Origin: Fragum whitleyi | Taxonomy: Eukaryota > Mollusca > Bivalvia > Cardiida > Cardiidae | Length of the DNA: 64,000 bases | NCBI GenBank assembly: GCA_948146395.1 | Contig: OX411559.1 | Location: 25,126,010-25,190,009 of the forward strand | Reading direction: 5' to 3' | Shown here: positions 55,843 to 64,000 of the stretch, one piece after another | How the letters are laid out: each line of letters starts with the position of its first letter | How positions within the stretch are numbered: the first letter of the stretch is position 1 | Program-made: the position numbers and the translations under genes | The notes under the pieces: model-generated | Databases searched by the model: none | The model's input: the letters and a program-made list of their open reading frames with translations, nothing else | What the model was told of the DNA's origin: nothing

Positions 55843-57749
55843 TAAATTCTTGTGAACCTTGAAGAACCAATTTTACTAGATAAATTATGATCATCATCTT
55901 AATGAAAGCATCAAGATCTGTATTATCACGGGCACACTTTGTTCTTGTGCGAGTCAAATGTCGTCCTTGAATGTCAGTTATTTCATTCCACTGCCAATCA
56001 TGGAAACGTTCAACCCAAATTAGCGATTAGTGTATGTGCATTTGCATATAGATGATCGGTTCTGGAAGTTATTGTTTATGGTTTCATTTCATAAAAGATA
56101 TGCATAAGTTATTAAAAGGTCTTTTGTTCAAATAAGAAAGGTCTAGACTGTTGTTTATATCAGTAAATAAGAATGTAGATATATTTTAGTATCTGTTTGA
56201 TAACAGTAAGTCGGAAAATGAATTCATAGCGCCTTTTTTTTAGTCTGTGTGTGTGTATCGAGATGGGGCATTCTCTTCCGTGGCATCACTTGCCAAGGGT
56301 TGTCCCTATAAGGTCAAGGTCACGACCGAATGGTATACGGGCCACGGATGAAAATCAAGTGTTGACTGTGGCATCTTTATCTGAGATACAATTCTAGCAT
56401 TTTGATATGTTTCACTTGTACAGAATTAATCAAACTTGGAATAAAATAGCTTAGAACATTTGATTGGTGTATAGCTATTTTTGGTAAACGGTCTGTGTTT
56501 CGAAAATTTACGTGAATTACACCTGATCCCATATACTGAATTGCCGTTTTGTCTTATTTTACATCAATAGACCATGTACCTGGTCAGTTTGAAATGTATG
56601 TCAGTCCGCATTTTATTCAAGTAAAGCGTGTCTGCCGGGGGACCAGGAGGCCGCTTTACTATACTTCTTAGGAAAAAAAGTAACTGTAAGTCAAAATCAC
56701 AAATCGTATCTGGTGTTTTTATTTGTTTTTAGATTCTGTCTTGCAATATATCATTGGAATCGTCTGAAGGAGACGATTCCAATGAAACAATGCATGGCAG
56801 AATTCCATGTTTAGTTACTACTGAAGAAGCAACTCTAAATTTTGACTTACTCAAAAAATATATAATGTGTAAGATGTTTAGTAAAACAGAGCCCTGAGAT
56901 CTATTTAACTAAACATCCTACAATATTTTTTTGAGTAAGTCAAAATTAAAGTGGTTTTGATTATTATTTACTATCCTTTCTAAATAACGAGCAGATTCAA
57001 AGAACGGGAGAATGAAATATTTTTTACGATAGATTATAGAAAAAGGAAAAGTTACCAAAATAATGAAAAAGAAAACATAAAAAAAATCTGCTGGTAAACA
57101 GTTACTGTTGATAAACAGCGTGATTTTTTCCCTTTCTCAATATGTTCTGTTTGAAATCAACCAGTAATGACATATGTTTAAATAGCTCTTTAAAGAGAAC
57201 TTTACACTTAGGGAAACATAAATAAGTAGGTCTTTATTGATTTTCAGAATGGCAGAAATTCAAAACTCAAGTGTTACCTGTCATACACACATGCGTAACT
57301 AGGGTTTTTAAATTTATATATACTCAGAAGGCGTCCATCATAGAATATACAGGATAAAGGTGATATGTTGGCTGTGACAAAAGATGAATGTCCTCCGTTA
57401 CGTCTGCTCCCTTTTTCTTTGATTTGAGCGTTGGCAAATAGTCAAAACATCGTACCTACAGCTTGAATAAGCTGTAGTTTCGATGTTATGACTATTCATC
57501 AACGATGTTTTTCGAAAGGATATTTATTTCTTTTACGTACTTGCGTAATGTGCGTAATGTTAGGTACGACCTTGAAGGAAATCGGACATGGACCTTTAAC
57601 TTGCAAAATAATGTTTTAAATTAGTTGAAGGCAAGATTGACTTTTTCATGGCGTTGTGTTCGTCGTGAGACTGTTTGAAAACCTGTTAAACCATGGAAAG
57701 ACCGTAGTGCCTATTTATTGTCAAAAACCGGTTTGGTATAGTATTTGAT
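55843..57749. other. Intergenic/intron stretch with two foldbacks
   Basis: 56836-56950: ATTTTGACTTACTCAAAAAA and AAGATGTTTAGT pair with ACTAAACATCCT and TTTTTTGAGTAAGTCAAAAT. 57464-57492: ACTACAGCTTATTC-type palindrome (CTACAGCTTGAATAAGCTGTAG) within CATCG...CGATG. A decayed MITE G-like fragment lies at 56622-56675. No exon is recognised. Confidence 0.45.
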
Positions 57750-58028
57750 ATGCCCCCCCCCCCTTTCGAAGAATAGGGGGTATATGGCTTATCGGTCGAT
57801 CCGCCCATCCGTAGGCCGTTTTTGCCCGGAGAATATATCAAAAAGTATGCAAGCTAGAATTATAAAACTTCACAGATGGATATATCTGATTTAGGAGAAG
57901 TGCACAAGAACCATAACACTATTCATCACATTTTGTAAGTTATTGCCATTTGTTGATTAACAAAGAATATGCTAATGGCCTGCTTTTATTGGGGGCATAA
58001 TTTTTTTTAACTAACATCTCTTGTTTAG
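57750..58028 (+). mobile_element. Repeat family J, copy 3
   Basis: The head 'ccccccctttcgaagaataggggg' is a CCCC/GGGG hairpin, followed by 'tatatggcttatcggtcgatccgcccatccg', one unit ('acttcacagatggatatatctgatttagg') and an end 'aacatctcttgttt'. It gives the head missing from copies 1 and 2. Confidence 0.55.
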
Positions 58029-58181
58029 AATAATTCTATTCACAACAAATAAAATCACATCACTAAACTTTATTAAATTGAATGTACTTGTCGGTTGGAT
58101 CGTGGGGTGCATTTTTGCCGAGCTTGGGTTGTAGTATTGCTTTATAACCAACTGTTTATCCAATGGGAGACTTTTTTTGTG

Positions 58182-58480
58182 TTATCCCCCTTGTTTGTTC
58201 TGTGGATTTAATCAGAGTTACTCCAAAAATCATAAGCGGTCCTATTAGAATTTTTCCTTGGATTTTATGCATGGTTCCTATGGGGATGTTGTGAATTTTA
58301 TTTTCAAAAGTGTAATGGAAAATAAATATTTATTTTAAATCAAATATATCTTACAATTGCGCAATATTTGATTAAGAGCTTATCGTTAAGTCTGATAGTG
58401 AATAGGAAATGAGGATAAAACCCAAGGTACCACCAAAAAGGATTCTTCCTCCTTTTGAAGTATTTCAAGGGAAATAACCA
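58182..58480. mobile_element. MITE family H, copy 2
   Basis: GTTATCCCCCTTGTTTG left and CAAGGGAAATAACC right. The interior is similar to 9818-10156 ('ccttggattttat.c.tggtt.ctatgggga'). Confidence 0.5.
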
Positions 58481-58721
58481 ACCCATATGCCTCATTCGTG
58501 AAACTTTATATAAGCGTTGCCGAACACCATAGGCGTCCGATTGTCTGTAAGTTATAGTGTTTCAATCGGGAACCTTTGGCAATTCTACAGAATGGACCTC
58601 GAGAATAATGAGGGTGCAGACATGAAAGCGCGTCTTATAGCATGTGGTTAATGTGACGTCACAAATATTTCTAAGAATGAAGTTGCAAAATACAAAATCA
58701 ACAAAAGGATAAATTGGACAT

Positions 58722-59690
58722 TTTTATGCCCCGTTATCGAAAGATCGGGGGCATATTGTTTTAGGGTTGTCCGTCTGTCTGTCTGTCCGTCCGTCCGTCC
58801 GTCTGTCTGTCTGTCTGTCTGCAAAACTTAACCAAAAACTTAACATTGCCAATATCGTCAAGCCTTTTCAAGATACAAGGCTCATATTTGGCATGATGAT
58901 AGATCTCAATGATATGCATCTGCTGATACCAAAGTCAAGGTCATGTGACAAGGTCAAGGTCATCTGTCCAGGTAAAATAACTCAAAAACTTAACAAAAAA
59001 ACTTAACATTGCCAATATCTTCAAGCCTATTCAAGATACAAGGCTCATATTTGGTATGATGATAGATATCAATGATACGCGTCTGCTGAAAGATAAGTCA
59101 AGGTCATGTGACAAGGTGAAGTTCATCTGTCAAGGTCAAATAACGCAAAACCTTAACAAAAAACTTAACATTGCCAAAATCTTCAAGCCCTTTCCAGATA
59201 CAAGGCTCATATTTGGTATGATGACAAATCTCAATGATTTGCATCTTCTGATACCAAAGTCAAGGTCATGTGACAAGGTCAAGGTCATCTCTCAAGGTCA
59301 AATAGCTCAAAATACTCAACTAAAAAACTTAGAATTGCCAAAATCTTAAAGCCTACCCAAGATACAAGGCTAATATTTGGCATGATGATAGATCTCAATG
59401 ATATGCGTCTGCATGTACCAAAGTCAAGGTCAAGGTCATCTGTCAAGGTCAAACTTCATAAAAACATTACCAAAAAACTTTCATTGTTCAGATTATTTAA
59501 GCATATTATAGATACCCTGTCTCATAATTGGCATGATGAAAGATCTCAGTGATGTACATTTCAACGGTAGGTATCAAAGTCAAGGTCGAGGTCATCTTAA
59601 AGGGTCAACGTCATCTGTCAAGGTTAATATTTTGAAAAAAGAAGTGCTATTATGGGGGGATTTGTGTTTCACAAACACATCTTGTTTAAT
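58722..59690 (+). mobile_element. HINE-like element K with about 150-bp units
   Basis: The head TGCCCCGTTATCGAAAGATCGGGGGCA is split as TGCCCCG...CGGGGGCA, followed by GTCTGTCTGTCCGTCCGTCC, five units ('cttaacattgccaatatcttcaagcc', 'caaggtcatgtgacaaggtcaaggtcat' in blocks) and a tail TGTGTTTCACAAACACATCTTGTTT in blocks. Short plus-strand ORFs here are repeat units. Confidence 0.7.
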
Positions 59691-60101
59691 TTGATAACCA
59701 AGCGCAGTGTTTTACTGCGTTTTGTCATCAAATTATTATTTGTCCAAAAGGTTTCCAGAGATGATAAAAAAGAATTTACAATTTTTTTTTTCTTCAAGTA
59801 TATTTAATGTCCGACCGAAGTGCCACCAGAAGCAGAATTACCTAAAAATGACCCCAAATTACTACATTTACGTCCGAGGTACTTTCCACTTAACAGAAAA
59901 GTCAGAGCAACTTTCCGAATGATTTAAAGTACTTCCTTTTACCTAGATTTATTCATCATTATATGAACAAAAGTTCTTGTTAAATGGGTGTTATTGAGAT
60001 TGTTATAATTAATGAACGATTTGGGCACAAATTATCGTTAACTAAGCCGAAGTTACAAGGTTTTTTCTTGCGGACTGACAAACTAAATATTTCCATTTCA
60101 G
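59691..60101. other. Intron before exon 9
   Basis: A palindrome AACCAAGCGCAGTGTTTTACTGCGTTTTG lies at 59696-59724 (in blocks). Otherwise no feature. A frame open from 59984 crosses the exon 9 acceptor and is intron read-through. Confidence 0.35.
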
Positions 60102-60301
60102 ACCAGGGCGCCATCCCTAAATTAAAGATGTTTGCATGCGATGTATGTGGTAAAATCCAACAGAGTAAATTCGCCCTCGACACACATACACGTATACATA
60201 CAGGCGAAAAACCATACAAATGTTCTGTATGTGGAAAAGGATTCGCTGCAAAGGGAAACATGAGAACACATACACTGGTACATATACAGAAACAGTCATA
60301 A
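60102..60301 (+). CDS. Alternative 3'-terminal exon 9: two C2H2 zinc fingers, odd first finger
   Basis: The acceptor ATTTCCATTTCAG ends at 60101. AC completes the incoming codon, then QGAIPKLKMFAC, whose IPKLKMF recalls GMPKLYF of exons 1-3. Finger 1 is CDVCGKIQQSKFALDTH-x3-H: zinc ligands intact, core Phe replaced by Gln, as in exon 8 where it is Ala. The linker is HTGEKPY. Finger 2 is CSVCGKGFAAKGNMRTH-x3-H (helix AKGNMRT). The tail is IQKQS and a stop. At least two nearly exact 85-bp copies of the finger-2 end plus 3'UTR follow. The last recognised exon in the window. Confidence 0.88.
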
Positions 60302-60800
60302 GGGATTTTGTAAAGACTGACAAGGATTCGCTGCAAAGGGAATCATGAGAACACATACACTGGTACATATACAGAAACAGTCATAAGGGATTTTGTAAAG
60401 ACTGACAAGGATTCGCTGCAAAGGGAATCATGAGAACACATACACTGGTACATATACAGAAACAGTCATAAGGGATTTGACAAAGACTGATAAGGATTTG
60501 TTGCGAAAAGAAACATGAAAATACATAAATATGTGATTATACAGACACAAACATAAGGGATTCGACAGAGACGAAAATTCGCCTCTTGAGAAACATGACA
60601 AAAACAATACCACATTTACCATAAAACATATACAAAGATAAGGAATACTCAGAGACAAAGAATTTGCTTGCCAAAGAAAACATAGAGTCACAAACAGAAA
60701 CACGTATACAGAAACGAAGAAAAGGGATTTGACATACAGGGATCTGCTACTAAAGAAATGAAGATACATACTCACATACAGAAAGAAGAATGAAACTAAA
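60236..60800 (+). repeat. 85-bp tandem copies of exon 9 finger-2 end plus 3'UTR, decaying downstream
   Basis: ATTCGCTGCAAAGGGAA occurs at 60241 (exon), 60326, 60411 and, diverged, 60495. The first two extra copies differ from the exon by one base over most of the unit (AAACATG to AATCATG). Further down, 60560-60790, 'gaaacatga' and 'catatacaga' echoes fade. The unit spans part of finger 2, the stop and about 25 bp of 3'UTR. Confidence 0.8.
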
Positions 60801-60807
60801 AACCTAA

Positions 60808-60860
60808 TCACACTCATGTATGAATCCGCTTCGCGTATTCATCAAGTGTGGTTATGATTA
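60808..60860. repeat. Foldback hairpin
   Basis: CTAATCACACTCATG, ATGAATCCGC pair with GCGTATTCATCAAGTGTGGTTATG; about 23-bp arms with mismatches, 500 bp after the exon 9 stop. Confidence 0.45.
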
Positions 60861-61321
60861 AGTCCATACCTCAATGAAATCAACATATACTCTCTTCATC
60901 GCTTAAATATAGGAATAAGCTAGTGAAAAAAAAAGAAGTCACGTGATTCGAAACACACATGGTGCTTAGTTTCTGCGAAATGTTCTCTTTGCATTTCAAT
61001 CTTTTGGGTTTAAATAATGTTGTGTATTATTTGAATGCTTGTTTGTGCAGATTAAGATGATTCTAAGTAAGACTTACTTAATTATACCGTGGTTTATTTG
61101 CCCTGAACTTGACCCCTGTCGTTTAGATGACTTAAAAACTTAAAAATTCCCATTCCACTTTACGCGTGCTTTCACAGGGTTTAATTACAAACGTCATTGA
61201 AAGTAATATTTATTTCTTAAAATGATAAAAAAAAGTGTCAGTTATTTATATTTAAGCATTTCGTACATACCAGTTTAGTTCGAGTTAAATAAACCAAGGT
61301 ATAGGTGTCAGTGAGTGTCTT

Positions 61322-62160
61322 ATAATTGAATTTCAATATAATAAAGAAATTTGACTGGTTTAAATCGTATCAGTGAAGAAATCAAGTGCACTTTATTCTG
61401 TACAAAATGAAATGCGAATTTTGAAAAAAAGCCCGACCTCCAATCTGCAAGATCATTATTTATTAACTAAATAACAACATCCCCTTCCAGGACCCATCAT
61501 TGATACCTGATCTGTTAATAGATAGACTATTTTCGGAAGAATTATTTATAACAATCAAACATTTCTGGGCCCCATTTTACTAACAATCTTACGGCCACGT
61601 TTTTTGGTATAAACAATGTAACAAGACATCTGATTGCACAATAAATCAGATTGGACCAATCAGGTTTGTTGTTGCAAGTAATTACACAAAAGAATAATTA
61701 AAAAAATAAGAACGTTCGTTAGTAAAACAGGGCCCTGATTCGGAGCTGCCGCTTATAGCGAGTCGAAGAAGACCATCAAGCAACTCTCTCTCAACAAAAT
61801 CAGATGCCACCCCCCGATTTGTGTAATTTTATGTGAAGAAAATCACAATCTTTGATGGCGAGATAACAATACACAAGATTATGAGGGTCTAAAATTAGTT
61901 TTGTATTCATCAGAACAGAAAATAGCCTCGTTTTAGATAGACAAATATTTTGGTTGTTTCTTGGATCTAAATGATTGCAATTTTAAGGGCCCGGTGCCTA
62001 TTTGATTGTGTTTATCAAAGTATAATCAGTAATTTCCTTAACACATGGCTCAAGCATAACGGCGTCACTTGCCATGTGTCAAGGAAATTGCAGTTTTATG
62101 TGTCAAGGAAATTGCAGTTTTGAATTTGACAAAGCAATCAAAGTAACACTCATCCCTAAA
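61322..62160 (+). repeat. Repeat X copy 2
   Basis: Colinear with 55098-55842: 'ataaagaaatttgactggtttaaatcgtatca', 'gcactttattctgta', 'agcgagtcgaagaagaccatcaagcaa', and the closing hairpin, where one arm has an extra tandem 'atgtgtcaaggaaattgcagtttt'. An insertion or divergence near 61450-61740 makes it longer than copy 1. Confidence 0.55.
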
Positions 62161-63293
62161 ATGGTGTTCCACAGAGGAAATATGTGTAGTCGCTGCATAA
62201 TCTGAATTTTTGTGAGCTAGACAGTTTGAAATTTCCCAAATATTAGCAGTTTGTTTGAAACAAAATATAAAATCAACAATGTAAAACTTACTTGATCAGT
62301 TAGGCATATAGATCCAATTTGGACTGGATCTAGTGGGTAAACAGCCGAGTAGTCAGGCGTTCAGGATATAAATCAAAGTGCTGTAAGCACTGTAATTGTG
62401 CGGTACTGAATGACTGAACTGCTTATTGTTGTTTCAGCAGTTTATGTATATATAGCATTGAAACAAAAAATAAATAAATAGACAAAAAATCCAAACCAAG
62501 TTATTGTTGCAGATATAGTCAAACCATACATGCCATTTTTAAAGTTAGCCCAAAAACTTGTGGGAAACGTTCATTAGACAAATATTCTATTAAGGACGTT
62601 TTCAAAATTAATTCAACATCTAACTGCCAAATATAAGAAATGGAATTTGCTTCACTCATAGTTTTAGGTTTGAATATACACGGGAATATATCTCCATTCT
62701 TTTGATGCTAAAAAGCTCCTTGTAAAACACGCCAAGCATTCAGTATTGTAGGTCTTTGGAAAATTTATCTCGTGCCACCTCCTGAAGAGTTGTAGTAACA
62801 AGTTTTCAGAAATGTACATGTAGATAAATCACAGGCAGACATAGACAAATACACCAAGATAAAGCTATAGAGTGAAGAGTGACACAATGCACTTACACTT
62901 TGTAAATAGTAAAGAGGTTAATAGGTGAATTATAAGGGGTTATTCCAAAGAGAGGGTATTAGGTAATTCATCCCAGAATCCATCTCTGTAGCCTTTTCCC
63001 TCATAGGTACGAAGTGCAACTTTACAACTGCATTTTAGTAAACTAATGTTAATATTCTATTATTAAGCTAAATTAATGAACTATTAATTCCTTCATGGAA
63101 TGCACTGTAAATAAAACACTTATTAACAGCCAGAGAAAATAAGAAGCTCAATTTATGCCAGCAATTTTCGAAACAAACTGTTTACAAAATTGATATGAGT
63201 TGGAAAAAAGGTTATTTTGTAATTTTTTCATTAGATACAACCCGGGCAGAACCACTCTAATTGTGCTTCCGCACAATTAAAAAATGCGAACAT
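62161..63293. other. AT-rich stretch, nothing recognised
   Basis: No array, terminal repeat or exon was identified, apart from a short hairpin TAATTGTGC...GCACAATTA at 63259-63279. Confidence 0.35.
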
Positions 63294-63522
63294 TTAACCC
63301 TTTGCTGTTTAATTCCTGCTTTTTATGTGCCTGTGATTTTATGATTGAGAAAACATTGTGAAAAAAGGAGAAATTGCTTATGACAAGCAATTTCTTCTTT
63401 TTCCACACTATTTTCTCCCCTACTGAATGGTTATTTTTCAATTTAAACCCACTTTAAATTTTCGTCTGCAAAACCTTTGAATTCGGACAGGTCCAAGATT
63501 TTGTAAAACAGAAAAGGGTTAA
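63294..63522 (+). mobile_element. MITE family D, copy 5
   Basis: TTAA-CCCTTTGCTGTTT left, AAACAGAAAAGGG-TTAA right, 229 bp, with the central AGGAGAAATTGCTT/AAGCAATTTCTTCT hairpin. Confidence 0.75.
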
Positions 63523-63623
63523 GTTCTGAATGCAGGGCGAGCTCGTGAACCATATAGTCTCAATGTTTAGAAGCATAAAATTTATGACCATAAAGCTTAG
63601 GTATTCTGCGTAATTAATGAACT

Positions 63624-63969
63624 GGCAGGGCGGGGCTTAACAGTGACGTAATTTGGCGAGTTTATTTTTCAATAGTTTTGGTTCTTTCGAAATTGAGTCG
63701 GTAATCATCGTTAACGCGTGCAAATAACTGTATCCTAAAACCTAAAGGATTCACGTGCTTTGAGAGAGTGAACACATTTCGTCGTTTGTAACCAAATCCT
63801 CGTAACTTCAGCTTGATTAAGCTGAATTTACGAGGATTTGGTTACCAATCTACGATTTATGGTCTCGAGTTTTTTATGTCAACTCTTTTTAGAAGTAGGT
63901 TATTTTAGATAAAAGCTGATTTACCTTAACCTTAAGTACAACGACCCGTTACTTAGGCTCCGCCCTGCC
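63624..63969. mobile_element. MITE family Q, copy 2
   Basis: GGCAGGGCGGGGCTTA left pairs with TAGGCTCCGCCCTGCC right. The internal hairpin CTTCAGCTTGATTAAGCTGAA is extended by AACCAAATCCTCGTAA/TTACGAGGATTTGGTT. It is homologous to 28617-28945, which lies behind exon 4. Confidence 0.65.
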
Positions 63970-64000
63970 AGGGCATTAATCTTGGATAATAATGATACGA

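Noticed and set aside
59980..60817. Minus-strand frames rich in V/Y/F opposite exon 9 and its tail
   Set aside because: They are the complement of the finger exon and its tandem copies. The plus-strand reading has intact C2H2 ligands and an acceptor.

Overview
The window is eukaryotic nuclear DNA, AT-rich and intron/repeat dominated, with no bacterial-style operons and no long open frames. The repeats resemble those I know from bivalve molluscs (from memory, not searched): elements headed by AGCTCACCTGAGC-type palindromes, followed by CCGTCCGT-type microsatellites and about 145-bp tandem units. I therefore take it to be a bivalve or related mollusc; the species cannot be named from this.

The coding content is an ordered array of small exons, all on the + strand, each preceded by a pyrimidine tract and AG. 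Nine encode a two-finger C2H2 module followed by a stop codon: exons at 7337, 10260, 13782, 28296, 30505, 38073, 48760, 53266 and 60102. Two more, at 20603 and 45738, encode a different, very basic module beginning PLT-x-A-x-RQ; the second carries an in-frame stop. All eleven enter in the same phase: the first two bases of each exon complete a codon. None has its own convincing start and several have no ATG at all. This is what an array of interchangeable alternative 3'-terminal exons should look like, served by one common 5' part of the gene lying upstream of the window, as in the Drosophila BTB genes lola, tramtrack, broad and mod(mdg4). The common exon is not in the window, so the BTB part is inference. 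Finger 1 differs from exon to exon in its predicted DNA-contact residues, while finger 2 keeps a Q-K-G-type helix start. Decayed finger fragments occur at 575-725 and 51180-51740, and short tandem copies of the finger-2/stop/3'UTR segment follow exons 1, 2, 3, 7 and 9, so the array is growing and decaying by duplication.

The spaces between exons (2-8 kb) are filled by transposable-element debris. (a) Several families share one architecture: head palindrome, CCGTC-rich microsatellite, tandem units of about 145-166 bp, tail palindrome, then (C)TCTTGTT or CTAGTT. This fits non-autonomous Helentron-type (HINE/pearl-like) elements; the largest spans 31123-36115. (b) Two TTAA-flanked MITE families begin CCCTTTGCTG and CCCTTGTCATG (piggyBac-like ends). 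(c) There are other inverted-repeat MITEs, foldback hairpins and a tRNA-headed SINE. Nested insertions such as 3241-5664 give relative ages and exact element borders.

Region by region: 1-7300 repeats with a finger remnant; 7337-15600 three related finger exons with decayed tails; 15600-20600 HINE-type arrays; 20603 basic exon; 20900-28290 repeats; 28296-30719 a pair of related finger exons; 31123-36115 the large tandem element; 38073 finger exon; 38900-45200 repeats; 45738 basic exon with a stop; 46400-48250 repeats; 48760-53477 two finger exons with decayed copies between them; 53500-60000 repeats; 60102 last finger exon with tandem tail; 60500-64000 repeats. No transposase, rRNA gene, functional tRNA gene or CRISPR array was seen.
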